Assembly (NCBI RefSeq): GCF_002688585.1
Contig: NZ_CP024034.1
Location: forward strand, 487,501-551,500
Length of the DNA: 64,000 nucleotides
Reading direction: 5' to 3'
From: Candidatus Fonsibacter ubiquis
GTDB lineage: Bacteria; Pseudomonadota; Alphaproteobacteria; Pelagibacterales; Pelagibacteraceae
In this document: in pieces, positions 37,809 through 48,312 of the stretch
Layout: the number at the start of each line of letters is the position of its first letter
Numbering within the stretch: the first letter of the stretch is position 1
Notes under the pieces: model-generated
What the model saw: only the letters and a program-made list of their open reading frames with translations
The model's database searches: none
Told to the model about the DNA's origin: nothing
Program-made: the position numbers and the translations under genes

Positions 37809-38126
37809 ATGACTAATAATTTTACCATTACAGATAAAGCAAAAAAAAAGATAGGAAATCTTTTAGAAAAAGAAAATATTAATAAGTTTTTTAGGATAGA
37901 GGTCAAAGGTGGTGGTTGTTCTGGTTATAAATACAACTTCACAACAGATATGAAAGTAAATGAGGATGATCTAGTTTTTGAAAATGTTTTAATCGACAAA
38001 TCATCTTTCGCTTTAATAGAAGGTTCAATTCTTGATTTTTCAGAAAAATTAATTGAAAATACTTTTAAAATAGTAAATCCTAAAGCTACATCCTCATGTG
38101 GATGCGGAAGTTCTTTTGCTATTTAA
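37809..38126 (+). CDS. erpA: Iron-sulfur cluster insertion protein (ErpA/IscA type)
   Basis: 105 residues of A-type carrier fold with the three ligand cysteines C37 (GGGCSGY), C97 and C99 (SSCGCGSSF). Delivers Fe-S clusters to apoproteins; dihydroxy-acid dehydratase (IlvD) in this window is a potential client. Its stop shares a base with the xthA start (TAATG). Confidence 0.95.
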   Translation: MTNNFTITDKAKKKIGNLLEKENINKFFRIEVKGGGCSGYKYNFTTDMKVNEDDLVFENVLIDKSSFALIEGSILDFSEKLIENTFKIVNPKATSSCGCGSSFAI

Positions 38127-38902
38127 TGATAATAAGTAGTTGGAATGTTAATTCTGTACGAGTAAGATTAAATCATATTATTCAATACCTAAAAAAAAAT
38201 AAGCCGAACTTTTTACTTCTTCAAGAAATAAAAACTGAAAGTAAAAATTTTCCATTCTCAGAGATAAAACAAATTGGGTATGATAGTGAGGTTAATGGAC
38301 AAAAATCATACAATGGCGTGGCAATTATTTATAATAAAAAAATAAGTAATATAAATTTCAATGTTATTAATGATGAGCAAAAACAATCACGAACCATCGC
38401 AGTTGATGTGAATTATAAGAATCAATTAATCAAAATTATTTCTGTTTATGTTCCTAATGGAAATCCTGTAGATACTGATAAATATCAATACAAATTAAAA
38501 TGGCTTAAATCTTTTGAAACATTTTTAATTAATCAGAGTAAATTAAAAAATAAATTAATAATCGGTGGAGATTTTAATATTATTCCTAACGAAGAGGATG
38601 TTTATAATCCAGAAGATTGGGAGAATGATGCTTTATTTAGAATTGAAATAAGAAAAATTTTTAGAAAAATATTAAACGAAGGTTATGAAGATTCTTTTAG
38701 ATTAGTAAATAAGGAGCCAAATAACTATACATTCTGGGATTATCAACAAAGATCATTCGATAAAAATAAAGGATTAAGAATTGATCATTTTTTATTGTCA
38801 AAAAATATTAGCCATTTAATTAACGACGTAACTATTGATAAATATTTGAGAACTCTAGAAAGACCTTCCGATCACGTACCTATAAGATTAACTTTAAACT
38901 AA
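38126..38902 (+). CDS. xthA: Exodeoxyribonuclease III
   Basis: 258 residues from the ATG at 38126, which overlaps the erpA stop as TAATG. A longer in-frame start at 38096 would lie inside erpA and add residues unlike the family, so I reject it. Motifs are ISSWNVNSVRVRL, LLLQEIKTE (metal-binding Glu), GGDFNIIPNEEDVY and the C-terminal RPSDHVPIRLTL. AP endonuclease and 3'-5' exonuclease in base excision repair. Confidence 0.96.
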   Translation: MIISSWNVNSVRVRLNHIIQYLKKNKPNFLLLQEIKTESKNFPFSEIKQIGYDSEVNGQKSYNGVAIIYNKKISNINFNVINDEQKQSRTIAVDVNYKNQLIKIISVYVPNGNPVDTDKYQYKLKWLKSFETFLINQSKLKNKLIIGGDFNIIPNEEDVYNPEDWENDALFRIEIRKIFRKILNEGYEDSFRLVNKEPNNYTFWDYQQRSFDKNKGLRIDHFLLSKNISHLINDVTIDKYLRTLERPSDHVPIRLTLN

Positions 38903-40284
38903 GCTCTACCGTAAATATCTTTAATACGAATAATATCATCTTCCCCTAAATAACTGCCAGTTTGAACTTCAATAATTTTTAACAAATTTTTTTGTTTGTT
39001 TTCAATTCGGTGAACTGCGCCTTGGGGAATAAAAATAGAATCTGATTTATCTAATAATATATTCTTTTTATTTAACGTAACATTAGCTTTTCCTTCAACT
39101 ACAACCCAATTCTCAGATCTATATTTATGTTTCTGTAGACTAAGAACTGCTCCGGGGTTAACAACTAGTTCTTTTACTTGAAAATTTTTTCCAACAAATA
39201 TGTTTGTAAATTGACCCCAAGGTCTTTGTGTAGTTGTGTGTTGATCTATAATTTTTGGAAATTTTTTACTAATTAAAGGATAAATTTCTTTAAGGTTATT
39301 ATTATTTAGATCCGAAAGGTAAAGAACATCATTATTATCAACTGCAAGTATATTTTTTAAATTACTAGCAACAACAGTTCTGGTAGATGAAATATAAGAA
39401 TTTTTGATATTGCTCTTGAATATATTACCTCTTATAAAATTATTATCTTTATCTTTTTTTTCGATTTGCCATTTTTGCATCCAACTACCTACATCTTTCC
39501 AGTCACTTAAAAGTTTTGAAGAATAAACATTTTTAGATTTTTCTAAAATAGCATGATCAAAAGAGATAGAATTAATTTTTGAATAATATTTATTATCTAA
39601 TGTCACAATGTTATTTGTAAGTTTTGCATTTATATAAGAATCACATACTTGTACCGCCAGTTTGGTTTGTAAAACTGAAAATTCATTTAATAATGCTGAT
39701 TTGTTTGAAAAAAATATTCCTGAGTTCCAAAGGTAATTGCTGTTTTTAATAAGTTTTTTTGCTAAAGATAAATTTGGTTTCTCAACGAATTTAATAACTT
39801 TGTTAAAATTTTTATTAACTCTTTTTGAATATAAATAACCATAGCCCGTCTCCGGATAATCAGGCTTAATGCCAAAAATAAAAATTTTATTCTTATCTAA
39901 ATAGTTACAAAATTTTTTAATTTGTTTCTGAAAAACTAATTTTTTTTCAATTATATGATCAGAAGAAATAATTATTACAGGCTGATAAAATATTAAATCA
40001 TCATCATTAATTGCTGCAAGAATTGCAGCTGCAGTGTTTTTTTTATCTGGCTCAACAAAGATTTTGCAATTTATATTTTTTGTTTCTTCTTTGATTTGGT
40101 CTAAAAAATTGGCATTAGAACAAATCGTAATAGAGTCAAAATTTACACCTGTGACTCTATCAATTGCGTGTTTTAATAAACTCTTTCCATTAATTTTAAT
40201 AAATTGCTTAGGATGTTTTTTTCTAGATTCTGGCCATAATCTAGTACCTTCTCCACCACATAAAATAATTGGCTTAATTTTCAT
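38899..40284 (-). CDS. manC: Mannose-1-phosphate guanylyltransferase / mannose-6-phosphate isomerase
   Basis: 461 residues, bifunctional ManC/AlgA type. The nucleotidyltransferase domain starts with CGGEGTRLWPESRKKHPKQF and includes FVEKPN and LWNSGIFF. The C-terminal cupin domain (about 340-461) has RPWGQFTNIF, LQKHKYRSENWVVVEG and FIPQGAVHRIEN. Provides GDP-mannose for surface glycans, possibly feeding the glycosyltransferases at 5.8-9.0 kb. Overlaps the AEC transporter gene by 1 bp. Confidence 0.94.
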   Translation of the reverse strand: MKIKPIILCGGEGTRLWPESRKKHPKQFIKINGKSLLKHAIDRVTGVNFDSITICSNANFLDQIKEETKNINCKIFVEPDKKNTAAAILAAINDDDLIFYQPVIIISSDHIIEKKLVFQKQIKKFCNYLDKNKIFIFGIKPDYPETGYGYLYSKRVNKNFNKVIKFVEKPNLSLAKKLIKNSNYLWNSGIFFSNKSALLNEFSVLQTKLAVQVCDSYINAKLTNNIVTLDNKYYSKINSISFDHAILEKSKNVYSSKLLSDWKDVGSWMQKWQIEKKDKDNNFIRGNIFKSNIKNSYISSTRTVVASNLKNILAVDNNDVLYLSDLNNNNLKEIYPLISKKFPKIIDQHTTTQRPWGQFTNIFVGKNFQVKELVVNPGAVLSLQKHKYRSENWVVVEGKANVTLNKKNILLDKSDSIFIPQGAVHRIENKQKNLLKIIEVQTGSYLGEDDIIRIKDIYGRA

Positions 40285-41159
40285 TATATTAAAAAAAATA
40301 AAATAACTGGTATTGAAATAATAGAAGCAACAGTGGACACAAAAACAGCTGCGCCAATTTCTTGATCATATGAATTATTTTCTGAAGCTATCAAATATGT
40401 CAATATGGCAGCCGGCATTGTTGATTGTAATATTACAACTTTGGCTACAATACCATCAAGATTTAATAAATAAACTACCAGCAATCCAATAATCGGACCA
40501 ATAATAATTTTAAATATACCAAGCAATAAACCTATTTTTAAATTTTTAGTATTAATTTTGCTGAGTGACATTCCTAATGCTAGCAAAACTAAAGGTATAA
40601 CGAGTCCTGATAAAATTTTTGCAAAACTATTAATAAAACTTGGCATTTCAATTTTGTAAAATAAAATAAATAAAGAAGCTATTAATGCTAACAAAACAGG
40701 ACTTAGTAATATTTTTTTTAAAGAATAGTTTCCTGATGAAATTGCAGAGTTGGCTGTAAAATGACTTACCATCACAATAGAGGCAAATCCAGCAGCTAAT
40801 GCGAGACCTTCGCTCCCAAAAGTTAATAAAGCAAGTGGTAGACCCATGTTGCCACTGTTAGGATGCATTATTGGCGTTGTTAATTTAATAGATGGAAGTT
40901 TAAAAATTTTTATAAATATATATCCAAATAAAAAACCAAAAGTTAAAACTAAAAAAGCTGAAACAAAAATTTCAAAAAAAATATTTATAGTTAAATTTGC
41001 TCTAGTTATTGAATCATAAATCAGACATGGTAGAGCAATATTTGAAACAAGTTTTGTAACAGCAACAATATTAAAATCTTTGTTATAGATATTCCACAGA
41101 TATCCAATAAATATTACAAAAATAACTGGGAGTATTATATTTAAAATTGTAAGAAACAA
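40284..41159 (-). CDS. AEC-family (auxin efflux carrier-like) transporter
   Basis: 291 residues, about ten membrane helices in two halves. Family marks are PVIFVIFIGYLWN at the start, IALPCLIYDSI, PIMHPNSGNMGLPLALLTFG, and LLALGMSLSKI in the middle. Bacterial members export dicarboxylates or similar anions; substrate unknown here. Lies 7 bp after ilvD and overlaps manC by 1 bp. Confidence 0.9.
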   Translation of the reverse strand: MFLTILNIILPVIFVIFIGYLWNIYNKDFNIVAVTKLVSNIALPCLIYDSITRANLTINIFFEIFVSAFLVLTFGFLFGYIFIKIFKLPSIKLTTPIMHPNSGNMGLPLALLTFGSEGLALAAGFASIVMVSHFTANSAISSGNYSLKKILLSPVLLALIASLFILFYKIEMPSFINSFAKILSGLVIPLVLLALGMSLSKINTKNLKIGLLLGIFKIIIGPIIGLLVVYLLNLDGIVAKVVILQSTMPAAILTYLIASENNSYDQEIGAAVFVSTVASIISIPVILFFLI

Positions 41160-41166
41160 TTATTCC

Positions 41167-42882
41167 TCAAATGTCCGCGTAACATTTTTTTTCTTTAGAG
41201 CCACCTGGGTGAGTTACTGCGCCATATTTTGAAGATCCAACAGACTGAGCATATTTCCAAAGGGTTCCTGATGTAAAATTAGGTTTTATATTTTTCCAAG
41301 ATTTTTTTCGTTTTTGTAATTCAGAATTTGAAATTTTAACTTCAATAGTACCTTTATTAGCATCGATAATTATTGTATCGCCATTTTTTAATAATGCAAT
41401 CGGACCACCATTAAATGCTTCTGGTGCAACGTGTCCAACGCAAAAACCTCTAGTTGCTCCTGAAAATCTTCCATCGGTAATCAATGCAACTTTTTCGCCC
41501 ATTCCTTGTCCATAAATAGCTGCAGTAGTTGAAAGCATTTCTCTCATTCCAGGACCTCCTCTTGGTCCTTCATATCTAATAACTATAACGTCCCCTTCTT
41601 TATATTTTCGTTTTTGAACTGCTTTAAAAGCCTCTTCTTCACTATTAAAACACAAAGCTTTTCCTATAAACTTCAAAGTTTTCATTCCAGCGACTTTAAC
41701 GATTGCGCCCTCAGGAGCTAAATTTCCCTGTAGACCAACAACTCCTCCTGTTTTTGATAGTGGTTTGTTATAAGGCCTCATTACATCTTGATTGTTATTA
41801 AACTTAACATTTTCTAAATTTTTTTTCATAGTTTCGCCAGTGACAGTCAAACAATCTCCATGCAAATAACCCCCGTCCAATAATGTTTTAAGAAGCATTG
41901 GCACTCCACCAGCCTCAAACATATCTTTTGCAACATATTTTCCACCAGGTTTTAAATCTGCTAAATAAGGAGTTTTTTTAAAAATTTTAGCAACATCCAT
42001 AAGATCAAATTTGATTCCACATTCATTTGCAATTGCAGGAAGATGAAGAGCGGCATTTGTAGATCCGCCGGTAGCGGCTACAATAGTTGCAGCGTTTTGT
42101 AATGATTTGAGTGTAACGATATCTCTTGGTCTAATATTTTTCTTTAATAAAGACATTACTGCTTGCCCACTAGCATAAGCGTATTTATCTCTTTCCTCAT
42201 ACGGCGCAGGAGTTCCTGATGAATATGGTAACGCCAAGCCTATAGCTTCTGATACACATGCCATTGTATTTGCAGTGAATTGACCTCCGCAGGCTCCTGC
42301 ACTTGGACATGCACTGATTTCTAATTCTTCTAAATCCTCATCTGACATTTGTTTGTTAGAATGTTTTCCAACAGCTTCAAAAACATCAACAACTGTTACG
42401 TCTTTTCCTTTAAATTTTCCTGGTAATATAGATCCACCATAAATAAAAACGCTAGGCACATTTAATCTACACATGGCCATCATTAATCCTGGTAAAGATT
42501 TATCACATCCAGCTAAACCAACTAATGCATCGTAACAATGACCTCTAACTGTTAGTTCTGTTGAATCTGCAATTATTTCTCTAGATATTAATGATGACTT
42601 CATTCCTTCATGCCCCATTGCAATTCCATCTGTAACTGTAATCGTACAAAATTCCCTCGGTGTTCCACTATTATCAGAAACACCTTTTTTTGCAGATTGA
42701 GCCTGTCTCATTAAAGCAATATTACACGGAGCTGCTTCATTCCATGTAGAAACAACTCCAACAAATGGCTTTGCAATATCACTTTTTTTTAAATCCATGG
42801 CATAATAAAAGGATCTGTGTGGAGCTCTATCGGGCCCCACTGTAGTATGACGACTGGGTAATTTTGATTTATCAAATTTCAT
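41167..42882 (-). CDS. ilvD: Dihydroxy-acid dehydratase
   Basis: 571 residues, IlvD/Edd family. Catalyses the penultimate step of valine and isoleucine synthesis and needs an Fe-S cluster. Ligand cysteines are visible at C53 (NEAAPCNIA), C126 ([10 protein letters not shown]) and C198 ([14 protein letters not shown]). C-terminal motifs [11 protein letters not shown] and [10 protein letters not shown] are intact. Two bp after valS, so valine synthesis and valine charging genes are cotranscribed. Confidence 0.97.
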   Translation of the reverse strand: MKFDKSKLPSRHTTVGPDRAPHRSFYYAMDLKKSDIAKPFVGVVSTWNEAAPCNIALMRQAQSAKKGVSDNSGTPREFCTITVTDGIAMGHEGMKSSLISREIIADSTELTVRGHCYDALVGLAGCDKSLPGLMMAMCRLNVPSVFIYGGSILPGKFKGKDVTVVDVFEAVGKHSNKQMSDEDLEELEISACPSAGACGGQFTANTMACVSEAIGLALPYSSGTPAPYEERDKYAYASGQAVMSLLKKNIRPRDIVTLKSLQNAATIVAATGGSTNAALHLPAIANECGIKFDLMDVAKIFKKTPYLADLKPGGKYVAKDMFEAGGVPMLLKTLLDGGYLHGDCLTVTGETMKKNLENVKFNNNQDVMRPYNKPLSKTGGVVGLQGNLAPEGAIVKVAGMKTLKFIGKALCFNSEEEAFKAVQKRKYKEGDVIVIRYEGPRGGPGMREMLSTTAAIYGQGMGEKVALITDGRFSGATRGFCVGHVAPEAFNGGPIALLKNGDTIIIDANKGTIEVKISNSELQKRKKSWKNIKPNFTSGTLWKYAQSVGSSKYGAVTHPGGSKEKKCYADI

Positions 42883-42884
42883 AC

Positions 42885-45530
42885 TTAATTTTTAATAGAT
42901 ATTATACTTTCTAATTGATTTAAATCATTTACTAATTTCTTTAAAATATCCTTTTCTTTATCCACTACATCTTTTGGAGCTTTATTCACGAAGGATTTAT
43001 TAGAAAGTTTATTTTTGGCATGAGTGATACTGTTTTTTATTAAATCTATCTTTTCTTTTACTCTAATAATTTGATCATTTAGAGAGATTTCTGTGGTAAA
43101 TTTTATAAGAATGATATCTCCGTCTAAATAAACTGACAATATGTTCTCATTTTTTTCATCTTTTTTAAAATAATTTTCAATACGAGCGGCTTTTTTAAAA
43201 ATTAAAAAATTTCTATCTAAAAAATTTTGTTTATCTTTAGGTAAATAATCGAGACAAATGTCTACAAAACTACCAGGGGGAACTTGCAAAATAACTTTCG
43301 TAGAACGTATTAAACTAACTAATTTGATCAACCAATTAATCAGTTGAATATTATTATTTTTAATTATTTTTATTTCTTTATTTGAATTAAAATTAATTAA
43401 AGGACTTCTATGTATTTCTAAAAACTTTAACTTACTCCAAAGCTCTTCTGTAACAAAAGGAATAAAAGGGTGAAGAATTAAAAGAATTTTTGAAAATATA
43501 AATCCGAAAATTTTTTTTGTTTCCTTTATTTGACTGTGATTATTTGAATAAAAAATCGATTTTGAAAATTCTAAATACCAGTCACAAAATACATTCCATA
43601 CAAAATTATAAATTTCTTTAGAAGCTTCATCAAATCTAAAATTTTTTATATGGTTATCAATATTGTTTTTAGTATAAATAAATTCATTTATAATCCATTG
43701 GTTAACTTCTAATTTTATATCTTTGTTATCAATTTGAATATCTTGGTTACATTTATTAAACTCACAGAATTTAGAAACATTCCAAATTTTAGTTAAAAAA
43801 TTTCTATAACCCTTTACTCTCTCCTCTGAAAGTTTGACATCTCTTCCGGGTGATGCCATGGACATTAAAGTAAATCTTAAAGCATCTGCGCCATATTTTT
43901 TTATTAAATCTAAAGGATCAATTACGTTGCCTTTTGACTTAGACATTTTTTGACCATGAATATCTCTAACTAATGCGTGTATATAAACTTTATCAAAAGG
44001 AACTTTATTGGTAAAAAATAGTCCCATCATCATCATTCTGGCTACCCAAAAAAATAAAATATCAAATCCAGTTACCAAAACTGATGTTTTATAAAATCTT
44101 TTAAGATTGTAAGTTTTTTTTGGCCAACCTAGACTTGCAAATGGCCATAATGCTGATGAGAACCAAGTATCTAAAACGTCCTTGTCTTGATTAATTGGTG
44201 AGTTTTTTTTTTTATAATATTTGTCAGCTTGTTTTTGAGCGTCTATTTGATCTTTTGCTGAAAAAACTTTTCCATCATTCCCATACCAGATAGGAATTTG
44301 ATGACCCCACCAAATCTGTCTAGAAATACACCATGGTCGAATATCTTTTAGCCATAAATTGTAATTTTTTGTCCATGCCTCAGGAAAAAAAATTGTTTTT
44401 TTATTTTTTACAGCTTTTAACGCTTCTCTGGACATTTTTTTAACATTCAAAAACCATTGTTCGGTGAGATAGGGCTCGATTATAGAATTTGATCTATCAC
44501 CGTAAGGAACGTTATGTTTTATTATTTCTTCTTTCTCTAAAGCATTAATTGATTTCAAATCATCTATAATTAATTTTCTTGCTTCAAATCTATCAAGTCC
44601 TTGATATTTTTTAGGACAATTTTCATTAAGTCTTCCATCAGCTTCTAAAATATTAATTTTTTCCAAATCATGTCTTAATCCAACTTCATAATCGTTAAAA
44701 TCATGTGCAGGAGTAATTTTTACCGCTCCAGATCCTTGGTTTGGATCTGCATAATCATCAGCTATTATTTTAATTTGTTTATCTATGATAGGAATTTTTG
44801 CTTTTTTGCTAATTAGTTTTTTATATCTTTTATCTTTGGGATTAACTGCAATTGCACTATCAGCAAATATAGTTTCTGGCCTAGTAGTTGCTATTGATAT
44901 AAAATCATTTTTATCAATAAAATATTTAATATAATAAAGTTTACCCTCTATTTCTTTTTGCACTACTTCTAGATCGGATATTGCAGTTTTTAATACTGGG
45001 TCCCAGTTAGATAGTTTAAAATCTTTATAAATAAGTTTTTTTTTATATAATTCTGAAAAAACTTTAGTTACTGCTTCGGACATATTTTTATCCATAGTAA
45101 ATCTAGTTTGAGACCAATCACATGAAGATCCTAATTTTTTAAGTTGATTTATTATTATGTTTCCAGACTGCTCTTTCCAGTTCCAAACTTCTTTAAGAAA
45201 TTTCTCTCTGCCTAAAATATTTTTTGTTTGTTTTTTTTCATTAAGTTTTTTTTCAACAACAAGTTCGGTTGCTATTCCGGCGTGATCAGTCCCAGGTTGC
45301 CATAAAGTTTCATAACCTCTTAATCTATAAAATCTAACTAATAAATCTTGAATTGAATTATTTAGAGCATGTCCCATATGAAGATTCCCAGTGACATTGG
45401 GAGGGGGTATTACGATAGAAAAATATTTTTTTTTATTACTATTCTTTTTGGGTTCAAATAATCTATTACTTTCCCAAAAATTATAAATTTTATCTTCTAT
45501 TTCTAAATGATTATAGTTGTCCTCTAACAT
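42885..45530 (-). CDS. valS: Valyl-tRNA synthetase
   Basis: 881 residues, class I. Signatures are [17 protein letters not shown] (HMGH at 51-54), [14 protein letters not shown], an editing domain with [11 protein letters not shown], and a C-terminal coiled coil. Shares one base with the end of pcm. Confidence 0.98.
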   Translation of the reverse strand: MLEDNYNHLEIEDKIYNFWESNRLFEPKKNSNKKKYFSIVIPPPNVTGNLHMGHALNNSIQDLLVRFYRLRGYETLWQPGTDHAGIATELVVEKKLNEKKQTKNILGREKFLKEVWNWKEQSGNIIINQLKKLGSSCDWSQTRFTMDKNMSEAVTKVFSELYKKKLIYKDFKLSNWDPVLKTAISDLEVVQKEIEGKLYYIKYFIDKNDFISIATTRPETIFADSAIAVNPKDKRYKKLISKKAKIPIIDKQIKIIADDYADPNQGSGAVKITPAHDFNDYEVGLRHDLEKINILEADGRLNENCPKKYQGLDRFEARKLIIDDLKSINALEKEEIIKHNVPYGDRSNSIIEPYLTEQWFLNVKKMSREALKAVKNKKTIFFPEAWTKNYNLWLKDIRPWCISRQIWWGHQIPIWYGNDGKVFSAKDQIDAQKQADKYYKKKNSPINQDKDVLDTWFSSALWPFASLGWPKKTYNLKRFYKTSVLVTGFDILFFWVARMMMMGLFFTNKVPFDKVYIHALVRDIHGQKMSKSKGNVIDPLDLIKKYGADALRFTLMSMASPGRDVKLSEERVKGYRNFLTKIWNVSKFCEFNKCNQDIQIDNKDIKLEVNQWIINEFIYTKNNIDNHIKNFRFDEASKEIYNFVWNVFCDWYLEFSKSIFYSNNHSQIKETKKIFGFIFSKILLILHPFIPFVTEELWSKLKFLEIHRSPLINFNSNKEIKIIKNNNIQLINWLIKLVSLIRSTKVILQVPPGSFVDICLDYLPKDKQNFLDRNFLIFKKAARIENYFKKDEKNENILSVYLDGDIILIKFTTEISLNDQIIRVKEKIDLIKNSITHAKNKLSNKSFVNKAPKDVVDKEKDILKKLVNDLNQLESIISIKN

Positions 45531-46180
45531 TAAAAATTAAATTCTTCTTTATCGATATAATTAATAATTATCGGTGCACTCGCATTCATAATTTTCAATT
45601 TTTCATATCCACTTATTTTTTTATTATAAAGATAAATGCTAGAGGAAAATTTCTCTTTTAATATACAAACTAATTTTCCATCAACATTCAATTTTTCTAA
45701 TAAATTAAGCGGATCGGCATTGACAGTGCCATTGATGATAATTTTATTAAATTTAACATCTAGATCATCAAGTTTTCTATAATTTGAAAATAAAACATTA
45801 ATATTTACATAGTTTTTACTTTTAATGTTTTTTATTGTTAGATCGAATATACTTTTGTCTTGTTCAATTGAATAAACAAAATTTACCAAATTAGCTAACA
45901 CAGAAGTTGTGTAACCTCCTCCAGAACCAATCTCTAAAATAGTATCAGGCAGCTTCGGTTTTATAATATTTAAGAATTTTGCAAAGATAAGTGGTTTTAA
46001 AATAAAACTATGTTTAGAAAATTTTATATGATCGTCTATATAAGATAAATTTTTTAAAGCATCGGGTAAAAAATCTTCTTGAGGCACTTTGTAAAATGCA
46101 GCAATTAAATTTTCATCTATTATATTATTAGGCTTTAATTGGCTATCAATCATGTTTAATTTGCGAGTAGTATGTTGCAT
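45530..46180 (-). CDS. pcm: Protein-L-isoaspartate O-methyltransferase family protein
   Basis: 216 residues, AdoMet-dependent methyltransferase of PCMT type. It has the N-terminal MIDSQLKPNNIIDENLIAAFYKVPQEDFLP, characteristic of the alphaproteobacterial form, and motif I ILEIGSGGGYTTSVLANL. Repairs isoaspartyl residues in E. coli relatives; the alphaproteobacterial form is less studied. First gene of the pcm-valS-ilvD-AEC-manC run. Confidence 0.88.
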   Translation of the reverse strand: MQHTTRKLNMIDSQLKPNNIIDENLIAAFYKVPQEDFLPDALKNLSYIDDHIKFSKHSFILKPLIFAKFLNIIKPKLPDTILEIGSGGGYTTSVLANLVNFVYSIEQDKSIFDLTIKNIKSKNYVNINVLFSNYRKLDDLDVKFNKIIINGTVNADPLNLLEKLNVDGKLVCILKEKFSSSIYLYNKKISGYEKLKIMNASAPIIINYIDKEEFNF

Positions 46181-46250
46181 AATATTTGCGAGTCTTGAAA
46201 ACTAAATATATATACACGATAGCGATTAGAAAATAACACAGAAAAAATAT

Positions 46251-46324
46251 GGCCACGTGGCGGAATGGTTACGCAGAGGACTGCAAATCCTTGTATCCCA
46301 GTTCGATTCTGGGCGTGGCCTCCA
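46251..46324 (+). tRNA. tRNA-Cys (anticodon GCA)
   Basis: 74 nt. Acceptor GGCCACG pairs with CGTGGCC, the anticodon loop is CTGCAAA with GCA at 34-36, the T arm contains GTTCGATTC, and CCA is encoded. Confidence 0.97.
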
Positions 46325-46369
46325 AATAAATATTGTTTTTAAAAAAAAAAATCGTATTGTGTTTTTTAT

Positions 46370-46445
46370 TCCCCGATAGCTCAGCTGGTAGAGCAGTTGA
46401 CTGTTAATCAATTGGTCGCAGGTTCGAGTCCTGCTCGGGGAGCCA
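46370..46445 (+). tRNA. tRNA-Asn (anticodon GUU)
   Basis: 76 nt. Acceptor TCCCCGA pairs with TCGGGGA, D arm GCTC..GAGC, anticodon loop CTGTTAA with GTT at 34-36, T loop TTCGAGT, and CCA encoded. 45 bp after tRNA-Cys on the same strand, so probably cotranscribed. GUN anticodon, hence a Tgt substrate class. Confidence 0.97.
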
Positions 46446-46452
46446 AAAAAAT

Positions 46453-46803
46453 TTACGCAGTCTTTGATAGTTTCTTATTTGAATTTAAAATATTTAAGAG
46501 TTTCTCTTTTTCAACTTCTGTCAATTTTCCAACAAAAGCTTCTAATGAGTTATCATTTTTAGCTTGTGACTCTAAATTTTGAAAATCTTTAAATTCTTCA
46601 AAAAAATACTTCACAGGAACTTTCAAAAAATTAGCTAATTGTAATAATCTGCTAGAACTAACTCCATTAGTTCCTTTTTCATATTTTTGTATTTGCTGAA
46701 ATGTAACATTAATTGCTCTTGCTACTTGTGTTTGTGTAAGACCAAGAGCAGACCTTCTTGCTCTTAACTGTTTACCTAAATGTTGATTTAATTCTAGTGA
46801 CAT
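46453..46803 (-). CDS. XRE-family helix-turn-helix regulator
   Basis: 116 residues. A Cro/C1-type HTH covers about residues 8-66 (LRARRSALGLTQTQVARAIN, then QQIQKYEKGTNGVS), followed by FLKVPVKYFFEE and a short helical tail. The tail form resembles small alphaproteobacterial HTH regulators. It ends 8 bp from tRNA-Asn and is divergent from the photolyase operon across 84 bp, so it could regulate itself or that operon; this is inference from position. Confidence 0.92.
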   Translation of the reverse strand: MSLELNQHLGKQLRARRSALGLTQTQVARAINVTFQQIQKYEKGTNGVSSSRLLQLANFLKVPVKYFFEEFKDFQNLESQAKNDNSLEAFVGKLTEVEKEKLLNILNSNKKLSKTA

Positions 46804-46887
46804 TGATCCCTTTATTTAAATAATAAAATCTGATTAAACTTATTTTTAAGAACAAAATCAAGTTATAAAATAAAAAAAAATAATATA

Positions 46888-48312
46888 ATGCCATGTTCTT
46901 TAGTTTGGTTAAAAGATGATCTTAGAGTATCAAATAATCAAGCATTATCGGCCCTAATTGAAGATCAAAACACTAAAAAAAATGCAATTTATATATATGA
47001 AAATGATTTTTATAATTATTCAGAAGCGCAACGTTGGTGGCTTGCCAAATCTTTAGAAATATTCAAAGAAAAATTAAAAAATTTAAAAATTTCTCTTGAC
47101 GTAATTCATGAAAAAACGCCAAAAATATTTAAAAAACTAATTGAAGATAAATTTTTTAATCGAGTTTACTGGAATAAATCCTGTCATATAAACGAGAATA
47201 AAGTTGAAGAGGACATAAAAAAAATTTTAAATAATAACAATATTTTTTTCAAAGAATTCGACGCTAATTTACTTAACCCTATTCAAAAAATTAAGAAAGA
47301 TGATGGAACACCGTTTAAAGTATTCACTCATTATTGGAAAAAAGCTGAGCAAATCTATTTAAAGGATAATTACGAAGATAATTATAAACATAATTATAAA
47401 ATACTTAAAAATTCATATCAAAATTTATCAAAAGACAAAAATATTCTAGCCATATATCCCAAAAAAAATTGGCACAAAAAATTTGAAAAATATTGGGTAC
47501 CCAGTGAAGAAAATGCGGAAAAAATATTAAACAATTTTATTAAAAATAGTATTGAAAAATATGCAGTTAATAGAGATATACCTTCAGTTAATGGTACATC
47601 AAAATTGTCTCCCTACTTAAAATTTGGACAAATTTCAGTACAACATATAATGCGAAAACTACTAGAAATTAAAAATAAGAAAATTGGATACAGAAAATAT
47701 ATTAATGAAATAGGTTGGCGTGAATTTAGTCACTCACTTCTTTATAATTTTCCTGAAATGGAAAAATGTAACCTTAGAAAAGAATTTAACAACTTTAAAT
47801 GGAATAAAGATGAAAAACTATTTTCAAAATGGAAAAAAGGACTTACAGGCTACCCTATTGTAGATGCAGGTATGCGCGAGCTTTATGAAACTGGATGGAT
47901 GCACAATAGAGTAAGAATGATAACAGCATCATTTTTAGTAAAGCATTTGAGAATTCATTGGTTGGAGGGCGAAAAATATTTTAGGAACACCTTACTCGAT
48001 TTTAATACAGCAAATAATGTTTCTGGTTGGCAATGGGTTGCGGGCACTGGTGCGGATGCAGCTCCTTATTTTAGAATCTTTAATCCTATTTTGCAGGGCG
48101 AAAAATTTGATAAAAAAGGAGAATACGTAAAAAAATGGTGCCCGGAATTAATAAATATACCAGATGATTATTTACATAAGCCATGGGAGATGCCCGATGC
48201 ATTACAAAATGAAAAAAATATTATCATTGGAAAGACATATCCATTTCCAATTGTAGATCATCAACAAGCAAGGAATTCAGCTTTAAAAGCTTTTCAAGAT
48301 CTTAAAAAGTGA
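46888..48312 (+). CDS. phrB: Deoxyribodipyrimidine photolyase
   Basis: 474 residues, class I cryptochrome/photolyase family. The N-terminal Rossmann-type antenna domain starts VWLKDDLRVSNNQAL; the C-terminal FAD domain has INEIGWREFSHSLLYNFPE, TGYPIVDAGMRELYETGWMHNRVRM and GWQWVAGTGADAAPYFRIFNP. Repairs UV-induced cyclobutane dimers with blue light. First gene of a four-gene operon, overlapping the next gene by 4 bp. Confidence 0.95.
   Translation: MPCSLVWLKDDLRVSNNQALSALIEDQNTKKNAIYIYENDFYNYSEAQRWWLAKSLEIFKEKLKNLKISLDVIHEKTPKIFKKLIEDKFFNRVYWNKSCHINENKVEEDIKKILNNNNIFFKEFDANLLNPIQKIKKDDGTPFKVFTHYWKKAEQIYLKDNYEDNYKHNYKILKNSYQNLSKDKNILAIYPKKNWHKKFEKYWVPSEENAEKILNNFIKNSIEKYAVNRDIPSVNGTSKLSPYLKFGQISVQHIMRKLLEIKNKKIGYRKYINEIGWREFSHSLLYNFPEMEKCNLRKEFNNFKWNKDEKLFSKWKKGLTGYPIVDAGMRELYETGWMHNRVRMITASFLVKHLRIHWLEGEKYFRNTLLDFNTANNVSGWQWVAGTGADAAPYFRIFNPILQGEKFDKKGEYVKKWCPELINIPDDYLHKPWEMPDALQNEKNIIIGKTYPFPIVDHQQARNSALKAFQDLKK

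Noticed and set aside
38096-38125. Upstream in-frame start for xthA
   Set aside because: Lies within erpA and adds ten residues unlike the family; the ATG at 38126 in TAATG overlap gives the normal N-terminus.
46226-46582. ORFs running through tRNA-Cys and tRNA-Asn
   Set aside because: They are made of structured tRNA sequence and the antisense of the XRE gene.
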